NCBI GenBank assembly: GCA_965116945.1
Contig: OZ220734.1
Span: 1,922,001-1,986,000 of the forward strand
Length of the DNA stretch: 64,000 nucleotides
Direction of reading: 5' to 3'
From: Plut-88900 sp965116945
GTDB taxonomy: Bacteria; Chloroflexota; Dehalococcoidia; Plut-88900
Position 1 is the stretch's first letter; every line of letters starts with the position of its first letter. A model generated the notes under the pieces. It was given only the letters and a program-made list of their open reading frames with translations, did no database searches and had not been told where the DNA came from. The translations under genes and the position numbers were made by a program. Shown here one piece after another: positions 25,810 to 34,465 of this stretch.

Positions 25810-26696
25810 CTGGCAACCCAGTCCTTACCATCAAGACCCCCGCCAAGGTCAATCTCACCCTGGAAGTCCGGGGCAGACGTGCTGATGAGTACCACGAGGT
25901 CTCCTCGGTTATGCAGACCGTCAACCTCTTCGATACTTTGACGTTTTCCACCTCCGAGGAGGTGTGGTTGGAAACCGATTTCTTCGGGCTCGATACCCGG
26001 GATAACCTTGTCTATCGTGCTGCCGACCTCCTGAAGGAGAAAACGGGGGTTAACAAGGGGGCGCTGATCAGACTTTGCAAGGGCATCCCTGTCGCGGCTG
26101 GGCTGGGGGGAGGCAGCAGCGATGCGGCCGCTGCCCTCTTGGGTCTGAACAGGTTGTGGGGCTTGCAACTCGCGGAAGAAGATTTAGGTAAGTTGGCGGC
26201 CCAACTGGGATCGGATGTCCCATTTTTCCTGAGCGGGGGCACGGCACTGGCGGAGGGGCGGGGAGAGCAGATCACAACACTGCCCACCCTCCCTACCTCC
26301 TGGCTGGTTCTTTCGTTCCGTTCACACGGCCACGATAACAAGACTGCCGCCGCGTACCAGGCCCTTTCCCCTGGCGACTATTCAGATGGAGGCCATACCA
26401 CTCGCCTGGTGAGCCGTATCAGGAATGGTCTTCAGTTGAATGATAGCTATCTTTTCAATTCCTTTGACGGAGTAGCCACCTCCCTGTTCCCGGGGATCGA
26501 AGAAGATTGGACGGCGTTGGGGGAGAGAAGCGGTGGGCCTGTACATCTCTCGGGGGCCGGCCCGACCCTGCTGTGCCTGGTGGATGGCGTCGGGGAAGGC
26601 GAAAGAGTGGTTGATGAGTGTACGAGACAAGGCCTGGATTGCAGGCTGGTCAGGACTCTTGCCCCGGGCGAGGGGCCCAGGTTCACCCTTGATTAA
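25806..26696 (+). CDS. ispE: 4-diphosphocytidyl-2-C-methyl-D-erythritol kinase
   Basis: A 296-residue GHMP kinase of the MEP pathway, one step between the ispD and ispF products encoded nearby at 20.7-21.9 kb. It opens with IKTPAKVNLTLEVRGRR, carries the GHMP glycine loop PVAAGLGGGSSDAAAAL, and has the C-terminal LSGAGPTLLCLV. The TTG start overlaps the rsmA stop, and the rsmA-ispE order is common in bacteria. The length is normal. Confidence 0.95.
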   Translation: MTGNPVLTIKTPAKVNLTLEVRGRRADEYHEVSSVMQTVNLFDTLTFSTSEEVWLETDFFGLDTRDNLVYRAADLLKEKTGVNKGALIRLCKGIPVAAGLGGGSSDAAAALLGLNRLWGLQLAEEDLGKLAAQLGSDVPFFLSGGTALAEGRGEQITTLPTLPTSWLVLSFRSHGHDNKTAAAYQALSPGDYSDGGHTTRLVSRIRNGLQLNDSYLFNSFDGVATSLFPGIEEDWTALGERSGGPVHLSGAGPTLLCLVDGVGEGERVVDECTRQGLDCRLVRTLAPGEGPRFTLD

Positions 26697-26713
26697 CGAG
26701 GCTGCTTAGTCCA

Positions 26714-27127
26714 TTGGCTCTATTGATAGGCACTGCATGCGGTTTCTTTATGGGCTCCCTCTTCACCATGCTATGGGCCATTAACATAACGAAACCCGGA
26801 AGAAGCCCGAGCAGCTTATTCTCCTACCTGGACCGAGTACCGGGAACCATTCCGGCAGCCGCACTACTACCTCTCGTTATCATGGGGGCGTGGGGTTTTC
26901 TGGGCGGTATGATCGGTGCGCTGTATATCGGGGCGGAAGCCCTGGCGCCGGGGTCCGGGCTGGGTAGCGAAAACATGGTGTTTGCTATTGCGATCTCCGC
27001 ATTTACCCTAAACGCTTTGGTTCTTGGAGCTTTCTGGGTGCGCAAATGGTTCTGGCGAGACGGCTACCTGTTGGGCTTGGCTTTTGCCGGAATGTTCGGC
27101 TGGCTGATGCCGATCTTGTTGTCGTAA
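26714..27127 (+). CDS. Four-helix membrane protein of unknown function
   Basis: A 137-residue protein, very hydrophobic, with about four membrane segments: one near residues 3-23, one near 49-75, one near 87-106 and one near 117-135. I do not recognise a family. TTG 26714 is the likely start, only 17 bases after ispE, with GAGG some distance upstream; an internal ATG would give a shorter form. It probably belongs to the rsmA-ispE transcript. Confidence 0.6.
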   Translation: MALLIGTACGFFMGSLFTMLWAINITKPGRSPSSLFSYLDRVPGTIPAAALLPLVIMGAWGFLGGMIGALYIGAEALAPGSGLGSENMVFAIAISAFTLNALVLGAFWVRKWFWRDGYLLGLAFAGMFGWLMPILLS

Positions 27128-27218
27128 GTCACTCCAACTGGTAGAATTGCACTGCTTTGTTCGATTATTCACAGGTCTCATTCCTTTTGAGACGCAGTTG
27201 CAGTAAAAGGCCCAAGTA

Positions 27219-27896
27219 GTGCTCATTGATCTTCATTCCCATACCATGGTTGGAGGGAGCGATAGCAGCATCTCCCCAGAAGATCTGGTAATCGAAGCAA
27301 AGAAGCAGGGACTTGATGGGATCTGCTTCACGGAGCACGGGGCAAACTGGGAGTGGGCCCGATTCAAGGAGTTTGCGGCCTCACAGGACATTGTGGTGCT
27401 CCACGCCTTGGAGGTGGACACGGACGTTGGACACGTCGGCTCCTTCGGACTTCACCACTACGTGAGCGGGATGCACAAGGTCGCCCGACTGAGGGAGGTC
27501 ATCACCGAGGTTGGCGGCTTCATGGTGTCCATGCACCCGTTTCGCCGGTTTTTTGACCACAGAGGTAGCCTTCTTTGGCCCAACGGCTCCAAGCCCGAGA
27601 CGATAGAAGAGGCAGCCCAGCATCGCGTTTTCCAGTACGTGGATGCTATCGAAGCCCTAAACGGCGGCAATAACGACACCGAGAATCACACTGCCTACAA
27701 AGTTGCCCAAATACTTGGCAAACCATGCACCGCGGGCAGCGACGCACATTCTCATCACGGTGTGGGTTGCAATGTTACCGTCTTTGAAAGGGACGTTTAC
27801 ACCGACGAAGACCTCGTGGCTGAGCTCAGGTCTGGGAGGTTCCGCCCGGCTACGGGGCTTAGGAAGGGCGCCCTTTCCCTGTACAACCCTGACTAG
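27219..27896 (+). CDS. PHP-domain metallophosphoesterase
   Basis: A 225-residue PHP-domain protein. Metal ligands appear in order: DLHSHT at the start, FTEHG, ALEVDTD, SMHPFR and the C-terminal GSDAHSHH. This compact form resembles single-domain PHP phosphoesterases such as YciV-like or histidinol-phosphatase-like enzymes. The substrate cannot be assigned. The start is GTG 27219. It stands between a membrane protein gene and an OGG-type glycosylase gene on the same strand. A short hairpin (GTCTCA/TGAGAC) precedes it. Confidence 0.85.
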   Translation: MLIDLHSHTMVGGSDSSISPEDLVIEAKKQGLDGICFTEHGANWEWARFKEFAASQDIVVLHALEVDTDVGHVGSFGLHHYVSGMHKVARLREVITEVGGFMVSMHPFRRFFDHRGSLLWPNGSKPETIEEAAQHRVFQYVDAIEALNGGNNDTENHTAYKVAQILGKPCTAGSDAHSHHGVGCNVTVFERDVYTDEDLVAELRSGRFRPATGLRKGALSLYNPD

Positions 27897-27956
27897 CTCC
27901 GCCTTGTGATTAAGACTCGTGGTTGGGGGTTCGCGTAGGGCAATTGATACCCACCC

Positions 27957-28805
27957 ATGCTAATTCCTATTGAACAGCCCTTTAACCTTACCCACACCCT
28001 TGAATGCGGCCAGGCCTTCCGGTGGAGACGGGAGGGGGACTGGTATTACGGGGTCATCTACGGCAACATCCTCAAAATCCGGCAGACGCTGCTCGGGGTT
28101 GAATTCCAAAGCTATCCTTTGCCGGAAGAGCAGATCGTAAACCGTCTCATCTACTACCTCAGGCTTGATGACGACCTGCCGGACGTCTACTCCAAGATCG
28201 GCAAGGACGACCGTATGCGACGGGCCATTACCCAGTTTTATGGTCTCCGCTTGCTAAGGCAGGAGCCATGGGAGTGCCTTGCATCATTCATCTGCTCAAT
28301 CTCATCCAACATACCCAGGATTAGCGAGTGTATAGAGTCCCTTTGCCGAAGGATGGGAGACCCATTAGAGATGGACGGACACGTCCGCTACTCCTTCCCC
28401 AGTCCCGAGAGAGTGATGGAACTTGGGGAAACGGGACTGCGGCTCATCGGTTGGGGATTCAGAGCCCCCTACCTGGCTGGCACCGCAGACCTCATTGGCA
28501 GGGGTGTATATGACCTTGACGGTCTCAAAGAGCTCACCTATGACGATGCCAAGAAGGATCTGATGTCGCTGCACGGAGTCGGCGATAAGGTGGCGGATTG
28601 CGTGCTGCTGTTTTCCCTGGAAAAACTGGATTCCTTTCCAATAGATAGATGGGTGAGGAGAGCAGTCGAAGAGTGGTATGCAGTCGGAGAGAATCCGTCC
28701 TACGATGCCATCCGCACCTGGGCATTGGACTACTTCGGCGGTCATGCCGGCTATGCCCAGCAGTACCTCTTCCACCGCCGACGACTCGAGAAGTCAACCA
28801 GCTAG
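27957..28805 (+). CDS. ogg: 8-oxoguanine DNA glycosylase, OGG1-type
   Basis: A 282-residue bifunctional base-excision enzyme. An N-terminal OGG-type domain begins with the TLECGQAFRW segment. The helix-hairpin-helix GPD core is LHGVGDKVADCVLLF, whose Lys corresponds to the catalytic Lys249 of human OGG1, followed by PIDRWVRR, whose Asp corresponds to Asp268. All key residues are intact. The 3' end overlaps the convergent CCA-transferase-like gene by four bases. Confidence 0.88.
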   Translation: MLIPIEQPFNLTHTLECGQAFRWRREGDWYYGVIYGNILKIRQTLLGVEFQSYPLPEEQIVNRLIYYLRLDDDLPDVYSKIGKDDRMRRAITQFYGLRLLRQEPWECLASFICSISSNIPRISECIESLCRRMGDPLEMDGHVRYSFPSPERVMELGETGLRLIGWGFRAPYLAGTADLIGRGVYDLDGLKELTYDDAKKDLMSLHGVGDKVADCVLLFSLEKLDSFPIDRWVRRAVEEWYAVGENPSYDAIRTWALDYFGGHAGYAQQYLFHRRRLEKSTS

Positions 28806-30046
28806 GTCGCAGCTTCCTCCAGCCACTTCTTCACCAGGTTGGCCTCCTCCTCCCTGGACCCGACTACACCGTCGAGTCGGGCTTTGAGCAACCGATCCAG
28901 ATTTTCCCCCACCCTTGGCCCCCGCGGCACTCCGATGGAAATCAGGTCCTTGCCACTGAGGTCGGGCCGGACACCCGACAGCCCATTGAGATAGTCGGAC
29001 ACCCGACTTCTCACAATCCCGCGTTGTGCAGCTACTCCAAAGGCCTGAATTGACAGCCTGCCGCACCCTTTGAAGTAACCGTAAACTTCGCTAGGCCTGA
29101 GTCTCGGCTCTGCTAACTCCGTCTCCCTGTCTCTCAGGTCAAGCATACCAAGGACAGTCTGAATCCAGTCTTTTGGGAAGCGGAAACGTTTCAGGAAGCT
29201 ATGGGCTCTCTGTTTTTCTGTGGCATGAAGCAGCAGGGATAGGTAGATCGTGGAATCGACGTTCTCCAAGTCTCGGCGGGCGGATGCGAAGAGTGTGGAC
29301 AACCCATCCCCGAGTCTTAGCTCCGGCTCTATAACGTCGACTACGCCTAATGCCACCGCCCGACCGAACTGAAGCTCAGGCTCGCGCTCCAGGAGAAAGA
29401 GTTCAATCTCCCGTCGCAAACGGTCTACCCCGACGGCAGGCAAGAGGTGGAGGTCACGGGCAATGAGTTCGAGTGTCTCCGGCTCAATTTCAAATCCCAG
29501 CCTCTGCTCGTATCGTATGGCCCGCATTATTCGCGTTGGGTCGTCTACGAAACTTCCCTCGTGCAAAACCCTGATCAACCCGTTACTCAGGTCCTCCCGA
29601 CCCCCGAATTGGTCCAACAAGCTGCCAGCGTTGGGAGGGCTTAGCGGAATAGCCATAGCGTTGACAGTGAAATCTCTCCGTTTCAGGTCTTCCTCTATTG
29701 GTCCAGGTCGGACGTCGGGCAGTACGCCTGGCCGTGAGTAGTCCTCTGCTCGGGAGGTGGCCAAATCGACGGCTAAGTCGTCGTGGCGGTACGTTGCGGT
29801 CCCGAACCTTGGATGCACAACTGCTTCCCCGCCCTGGTCAACCGCCAAAGCTCTGACAAGTTCCAGCGCATCACCCTCGACCACCAGGTCAAAGTCAGCC
29901 CCGCCCTTATCCAGCAGCAGGTCTCTGACTCTGCCGCCAACAAGAAATAGGGGAGTCCGTCGTGCCTCGGCCAGCTCCCCCAGCCGACGCACCAATGCCC
30001 AGAGTCTCGGGCTGGTCTGCTCTTCTAATATCTTCAGGTAGTCCAT
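28802..30046 (-). CDS. cca: CCA-adding enzyme / poly(A) polymerase family protein
   Basis: A 414-residue class II nucleotidyltransferase. The catalytic pocket is LVGGRVRDLLL followed by GADFDLVVEGD with its DxD acids. The RRDFTVNAMA and DDPTRIMRAIRYEQRLGF motifs follow. This family adds CCA to tRNA 3' ends or acts as poly(A) polymerase; the two cannot be told apart surely. The tRNA-Arg in this window lacks an encoded CCA, so CCA addition is needed in the cell. It diverges from the selenoprotein candidate gene, with 71 bases between the start codons. Confidence 0.85.
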   Translation of the reverse strand: MDYLKILEEQTSPRLWALVRRLGELAEARRTPLFLVGGRVRDLLLDKGGADFDLVVEGDALELVRALAVDQGGEAVVHPRFGTATYRHDDLAVDLATSRAEDYSRPGVLPDVRPGPIEEDLKRRDFTVNAMAIPLSPPNAGSLLDQFGGREDLSNGLIRVLHEGSFVDDPTRIMRAIRYEQRLGFEIEPETLELIARDLHLLPAVGVDRLRREIELFLLEREPELQFGRAVALGVVDVIEPELRLGDGLSTLFASARRDLENVDSTIYLSLLLHATEKQRAHSFLKRFRFPKDWIQTVLGMLDLRDRETELAEPRLRPSEVYGYFKGCGRLSIQAFGVAAQRGIVRSRVSDYLNGLSGVRPDLSGKDLISIGVPRGPRVGENLDRLLKARLDGVVGSREEEANLVKKWLEEAAT

Positions 30047-30117
30047 TGGGTGCTCTTTATTATAGGGTGGGCCGGGTGTTAGAATTGACCCAGTTTGAAA
30101 TTGAAAGGCGGGGCGAT

Positions 30118-30738
30118 ATGAGTGACAAGATTAACCTGACGGTTTTCTACGACTACCTTTGACCCTACGTACGGGTTGCAGCAGTTTGGCTGCGAGACGT
30201 AAAGGAAGCCTACGGAGACGACCTCGATATCACTTGGAAGAACTTCCCACTGGAGCAGGTGAACTCCAAGGAAGGCCCCGACTGGAAGCTCTGGGAACAG
30301 GGTGAGTCCTTTCCTAGCCGCGGGCTCCTGGCCCTCAGGGCCGGAGAAGCCGCCAAAAAGCAGGGCCCCGAGAAGTTTCAGGAATTCCATGTTGCCCTCC
30401 TCAACGCCCGTCACATGCAGCGCAAGGCCATCGACAAGCTGGAGATTCTGACTGAGGTGGCCAGGGAGTCCGGACTGGATGTCGACAGGTTCCTCGAAGA
30501 CATAAACGACCCCGAAGCCCTGAAGACCATAGCCGCCGACTATGAAGAGGCCACCTCCAAGTATGGCGTTTTCGGAGTGCCGACTATGTTCACGGAGTCA
30601 GGGGCGTCGGCCTTCGTCAAGATGATGCCTCCCCCCGAGGCGGACAAGGCTAGGGGCATTTTCGAAAACGTCCTGGGGCTGGTTGACGGAGCGCCCAACC
30701 TTCAGGAGATCAAGCGTCCCACTCCTCCCGAGGAATAG
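30118..30738 (+). CDS. DsbA-family thioredoxin-fold protein with candidate selenocysteine at the active site
   Basis: The frame from ATG 30118 (ribosome site GAAAGG) runs 206 codons if the TGA at 30160-30162 (codon 15) is read as selenocysteine. The N-terminus then reads TVFYDYL-U-PYV, where DsbA/FrnE-type proteins have DYxCPxC. The rest is a full DsbA-type helical insertion and ends with the cis-Pro segment GVFGVPTM. The second active-site Cys is replaced by Val, so it would be a U-x-x-V form, unlikely to make an internal disulfide. A well-formed SECIS hairpin follows the TGA. Ordinary gene calling would start late, at 30259, and lose the active site. It precedes rnc by 19 bases. The role is probably a peroxidase-like or thiol reaction, not proven. 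Confidence 0.82.
30164..30205 (+). promoter_or_regulatory. Candidate bacterial SECIS element
   Basis: Directly after the TGA, TACGT (30166-30170) pairs with ACGTA (30197-30201), and TTGCAGC (30176-30182) with GCTGCGA (30189-30195, one G-U). The apical loop is AGTTTG (30183-30188), with G at position 2. The loop begins 20 bases after the TGA. These match bacterial SECIS rules: a loop G in the first two positions, a short upper stem, and 16-37 bases from the UGA. Confidence 0.75.
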
Positions 30739-30757
30739 GTAGGCTCTCCTTTCCACA

Positions 30758-31456
30758 ATGCCATTTGATATAGATTGTGAGCGCCTTATCGGCGTGAATT
30801 TCACCGATAAGGCGCTCTTAACCCAGTCCATTACCCACACTTCCTATTCCCACGAACACCCTGAGGAATCCACGGATTCTTACGAGAGGCTGGAGTTCTT
30901 GGGTGATGCGGTTCTTGGCTTGGTTATTGCAGAAGATGTGTATGGCCATGCCGACCAGCTTAGTGCCGGAGAGATGACTACCCTTCGGGCGCAGCTAGTG
31001 TCTACCAACTCCCTTGCTCAAGCTGCCCTGAACATGGGATTGGACAACTTTCTGCGGCTGGGTAGGGGAGAGGAGATGTCGGGGGGCAGGGCCAAGCCTA
31101 GAAACTTGGCCGGTTGCCTTGAAGCGGTGATTGGCGCTATTTGGCTGGACGCCGGGATGGAAGCCGCCCGAAATTTCATCGTGACCTCCCTCAAATCCGC
31201 TTTGGGAGAAGTCAACAAGCCTCTGGATGACTCAGACTACAAGTCCCGGCTCCAGGAGCTGACCCAGGCGACGCTTCAATCCCAACCGAGATATGAAACG
31301 GTTGAACAGATATCAAATACGGCTACCCCATTTTTCGCCTCCAAGGTCATAGTCGCGGGAAAGGCACTAGGTCACGGTACAGGGTCTTCCAAGAAAGAGG
31401 CCCAACGGGAGGCTGCCCGCAACGCCCTGGAGAAATTCTCCAAGACCCAATCCTGA
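30758..31456 (+). CDS. rnc: Ribonuclease III
   Basis: A 232-residue double-strand-specific RNase for rRNA and mRNA processing. The signature ERLEFLGDAVLGLVI is near residues 43-57 with the catalytic acids, and AIWLDAG follows. The C-terminal double-stranded RNA-binding domain ends with GSSKKEAQREAARNAL. It lies 19 bases after the selenoprotein candidate and converges on the PaiB gene with only 7 bases between them. The length is normal. Confidence 0.96.
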   Translation: MPFDIDCERLIGVNFTDKALLTQSITHTSYSHEHPEESTDSYERLEFLGDAVLGLVIAEDVYGHADQLSAGEMTTLRAQLVSTNSLAQAALNMGLDNFLRLGRGEEMSGGRAKPRNLAGCLEAVIGAIWLDAGMEAARNFIVTSLKSALGEVNKPLDDSDYKSRLQELTQATLQSQPRYETVEQISNTATPFFASKVIVAGKALGHGTGSSKKEAQREAARNALEKFSKTQS

Positions 31457-31463
31457 ACCGTGT

Positions 31464-32105
31464 TTACCAGGCGGTCTCTTCCGTCCTGATCGTCGCCTCC
31501 ATCAGCCTGGCGACGGCCTGCTCGTTATCCCCTGCTCGGGCTCTTAGTTCGTTCAAGGCCCTTTGCCGTAGGTGTGCTGGCCTGTTCTGCCCCATCTTCC
31601 ACTTACCCTCCACCCGAGCGATCTTGATCCTGAAAGCAGTCACGCCCCGAATCATTTTCCTGTTATAGGAATTTGTGAAATCTGTTGTCCACGGTTGGGA
31701 CTCGAAGGACTCATAGTAGTCCACTATCCGGTTGACTATATCCACCGTTTCCGTCTTGTCGCGTACGACTTCGAATGTGCCGTAGGCGTGAACGACGGCG
31801 TAGTTCCAGGTGGGCACCACGTCTTCCTCCTGGTACCACGTGGGCGACACGTAGGCGTGTGGCCCGTGGAAGACAATCAGCACTTCATGTCCGTCGGCGT
31901 GCTTCCACTGGTCGTTGGCTTTCGCCATGTGCCCGATAATCGAATCCTGTCCTCCATCGTCTTCCTCCAGCACGAAAGGTAGATGCGTGGCCGTAGGCCC
32001 GGGTCCCTGGTGAGAGAACAGGATGCCGAATCCGTTATCCCGGATGAAATCGTATATACGCTTTTTGTCATTTACGGCGTACAGATCGGGCACATACATA
32101 CTCAA
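31464..32105 (-). CDS. PaiB-type FMN-binding protein
   Basis: A 213-residue flavin-binding split-barrel protein of the PaiB (FMN-binding negative transcriptional regulator) family. It has the family's N-terminal MYVPDLYAVNDK, the core AYVSPTWYQEEDVVPTWNYAVVHA (the latter half quoted in short as TWNYAVVHAYG), and a C-terminal GVTAFRIKI. Despite its name, many members are probably FMN-dependent enzymes rather than regulators. It is the downstream gene of a pair with nitronate monooxygenase. Confidence 0.85.
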   Translation of the reverse strand: MSMYVPDLYAVNDKKRIYDFIRDNGFGILFSHQGPGPTATHLPFVLEEDDGGQDSIIGHMAKANDQWKHADGHEVLIVFHGPHAYVSPTWYQEEDVVPTWNYAVVHAYGTFEVVRDKTETVDIVNRIVDYYESFESQPWTTDFTNSYNRKMIRGVTAFRIKIARVEGKWKMGQNRPAHLRQRALNELRARAGDNEQAVARLMEATIRTEETAW

Positions 32106-32126
32106 TTTCCCCCTGTGGAGAGGATC

Positions 32127-33251
32127 CTAGGTCCGGGCCCCGGCGCCCGGTGAGAAGCGTGCTATCCCAGCCAGTACTTCCGAGGCATGACTCACCAGGT
32201 CTTCAACAATCCTGCCCGCCGGCCTCCGCTCCGCAATCAACCCCCCAACCTGTCCCCCAGAATTCAGCTCCAACTCTTCCAAATGCCCTTCGGAAACCCC
32301 GGCCTCCATATCCTCAATCAGCATTCCTTGTAAGGGCATAGGCAGTGCCTCCAGACCCGACTCTGCCCACTCCTTCACCAGGGTGTTGTTGAAATAGCGG
32401 GCAGTCTTGCCAGAGCTAAGGCGGCTGATAACCCAGTCCTCGGACCTGCCATCCGCTATGCGGCGCTTGTGAATGTCGGGGACGGCGGCCTCATCAGAGC
32501 AAAGGAACAATGTGCCGCACCAGACCCCCTGCGCCCCGAGTGACAGCGCTGCCGCTACCCCCCTCCCATCCCCGATTCCCCCTGCAGCGACCACGGGAAT
32601 AGGGGATATGGCATCGACCACCTGCGGCACCAACACCATCGTGGCGATTCGGCCTGTATGGCCTCCGGCCTCGTTGCCCTGTGCTACAACCACGTCGACA
32701 CCCGCTTCAACATGCCGGCGCGCATGTCTCGGACTGCCCGCCATTCCTATGACCTTTATGCCGAGCCTGTGAGCGTCTTCGGTCATCCACCCTGGAGGCC
32801 CCAGCGCCGACACGAATACGGGAACCTCCTCTTCCAGTATTACTTCCACCTGGCGCCTGATGAAGGCTGGGTTGTATGCGAAGGACTTGCCAGCCTGGGC
32901 CTCGGGGATTGAGTGTCGCTGGATGGCTCCCTTGACCCACGCCACATGCTCCGGGTAGTCCACCGGGAGACTGGCTTTTACCTCGGTACGGTTGTCGTCA
33001 ACGTCTGCCATTGTCACGGGCAACTGCAGGTCCACGCCGAATGGATTGTTTGTGTTGTCTCGTATCCAGCGGATCTTCTCCCGGATGTCCTCGGGCTCCC
33101 ACCCCGAAGCCCCAAGCACACCCAGCCCTCCAGCGTTCGATACTGCCGCGGCCAACTCCGGTGATCCACCGGGCACCATGCCTGCCTGGAGTATGGGGTA
33201 CTTGATGCCCAGCAGGTCACATAAGGGAGTCCGGAGTGTATTGTCGGACAT
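32127..33251 (-). CDS. Nitronate monooxygenase (2-nitropropane dioxygenase family)
   Basis: A 374-residue FMN-dependent TIM barrel. It opens with LCDLLGIKYPILQAGM; the AQGNEAGGHTGR segment contains the catalytic His region, and VAAGGIGDGRGVAAAL is the FMN phosphate loop. The start ATG 33251 follows GAGGAG; the open frame extends 50 residues further but lacks support. Such enzymes oxidize alkyl nitronates, and relatives include enoyl-ACP reductase FabK. It precedes PaiB by 21 bases on the same strand, giving a small flavoprotein operon. Confidence 0.88.
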   Translation of the reverse strand: MSDNTLRTPLCDLLGIKYPILQAGMVPGGSPELAAAVSNAGGLGVLGASGWEPEDIREKIRWIRDNTNNPFGVDLQLPVTMADVDDNRTEVKASLPVDYPEHVAWVKGAIQRHSIPEAQAGKSFAYNPAFIRRQVEVILEEEVPVFVSALGPPGWMTEDAHRLGIKVIGMAGSPRHARRHVEAGVDVVVAQGNEAGGHTGRIATMVLVPQVVDAISPIPVVAAGGIGDGRGVAAALSLGAQGVWCGTLFLCSDEAAVPDIHKRRIADGRSEDWVISRLSSGKTARYFNNTLVKEWAESGLEALPMPLQGMLIEDMEAGVSEGHLEELELNSGGQVGGLIAERRPAGRIVEDLVSHASEVLAGIARFSPGAGART

Positions 33252-33364
33252 AATGTTCTCCTCAGGAGAAAGGTTGAAACTGAGAAAAGGATATGAACGT
33301 GGCAATGGGGTGTCAATGCGGAAGCGTGGCGAGGCGTGTTCGGTTAGGTACTGTTTGCAAGCGA

Positions 33365-33370
33365 TATAAT
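33365..33370 (+). promoter_or_regulatory. Candidate -10 element of ftsY
   Basis: A perfect TATAAT lies about 46 bases before the ftsY ATG. No matching -35 is visible at 16-18 bases, so only the -10 is called. Confidence 0.4.
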
Positions 33371-33415
33371 TGACCTTGAATTTGACCCATAGCGACACCA
33401 AATAAGGACGCGGCT

Positions 33416-34351
33416 ATGCCCTTTCTACGGCTCAGAAGACGGAAGGAAAAGACTGAGGAGAGCCTCCAGCGCACCAAGCGAGGCTTTTTTCGGCGAATAG
33501 TCGGTGTATTCAGTTCTACGAAGATCGACGAAGAGTTCTGGGAGACCCTTGAAGAATCAATGATAGCCGCGGATGTCGGGGTCCAGACTTCTACCCGACT
33601 CTCCGAATCTCTTAGAGAACGAGTCAAGAGAGACCGTATCTCCAATCCCGAAGAAATCCGTGCTGCCCTCCGCGAGGAAATTGCCGCCATCCTGTCCAGG
33701 GCTACCGGTAATGGAGAGTTTCTGTCGTCGGTGAATGGTGGCCCGGGCATCGTTCTGGTGGTGGGGGTGAACGGCGGGGGAAAGACCACATCTATAGGTA
33801 AGCTGGCCCAGGCCTACACCGCCGAGGGGCAGAGCGTCGTTCTTGCTGCGGCTGACACATTCCGGGCCGCAGCTATCGAGCAGCTGGAGGTGTGGGGGCA
33901 GAGGACGGGGGCCCAGGTCATTTCCCATCAGCAGGGCTCTGATCCTGGAGCCGTGACCTTTGATGCCTTGAGCAGCGCCCGAAACAGGAAGGCCGACCTG
34001 GTAATAGTCGACACCGCAGGACGGCTGCACACGAAGTTCAACCTGATGCAGGAGCTTCAGAAGATCAAGAGAGTGGTGAGCCGCTTCGATCCCTCTGCTC
34101 CCCACGAGGTGATTCTGGTGCTAGATGCGGTAACGGGCCAGAACGCTGTTATCCAGGCCAAACAGTTCATAGAATCAGCTGGGGTCACCGGGATTTTTCT
34201 TGCCAAGCTGGACGGCTCGGCCAAGGGGGGTGTCGTCCTCAGCATTTGCGATGAGCTGGGTATACCCATCAGGTTCATTGGTACTGGCGAAGGCCCCGAC
34301 GACATAGCCCCCTTCGATGCCGAGGAGTTCGCCGCAGCACTTCTGGATTGA
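33416..34351 (+). CDS. ftsY: Signal recognition particle receptor FtsY
   Basis: A 311-residue SRP receptor GTPase that docks ribosome-SRP complexes at the membrane. A short basic N-terminus and the helical N domain precede the G domain: G1 GVNGGGKTTSIGKLA, ADTFRAAAIEQL, G3 VDTAGRL, and TKLDGSAKGG-type ending (here AKLDGSAKGG). No long acidic A domain is present, as in other Chloroflexota. A hairpin terminator follows. Its partner RNA lies at 23.3 kb. Confidence 0.95.
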   Translation: MPFLRLRRRKEKTEESLQRTKRGFFRRIVGVFSSTKIDEEFWETLEESMIAADVGVQTSTRLSESLRERVKRDRISNPEEIRAALREEIAAILSRATGNGEFLSSVNGGPGIVLVVGVNGGGKTTSIGKLAQAYTAEGQSVVLAAADTFRAAAIEQLEVWGQRTGAQVISHQQGSDPGAVTFDALSSARNRKADLVIVDTAGRLHTKFNLMQELQKIKRVVSRFDPSAPHEVILVLDAVTGQNAVIQAKQFIESAGVTGIFLAKLDGSAKGGVVLSICDELGIPIRFIGTGEGPDDIAPFDAEEFAAALLD

Positions 34352-34389
34352 CTATTTCCCCCTCCCTTGCCATCAAGATAAACCGATTC

Positions 34390-34416
34390 GATGCGTCCGC
34401 CACAGGCGGGCGCATC
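34390..34416 (+). terminator. Terminator after ftsY
   Basis: A 12-bp stem, GATGCGTCCGCC with GGCGGGCGCATC (one G-U), has an ACA loop and is followed by a TTATT stretch. It overlaps the start of the long open frame of the next gene, which argues for that gene's later start at 34466. Confidence 0.7.
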
Positions 34417-34465
34417 GGCTTATTGGGTATTATGGGTCGACAATTATGAGCCCGGTCAGCCCGAC

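Noticed and set aside
30259..30738. DsbA-family protein beginning at 30259
   Set aside because: This shorter frame lacks the first beta strand and active site; the same frame extends upstream through a TGA to ATG 30118 with a ribosome site.
24456..30738. Genome-wide reassignment of TGA to Trp or Gly
   Set aside because: Many intact genes here end with TGA (secG, rsmA, ccmE), so TGA is a normal stop in this organism.
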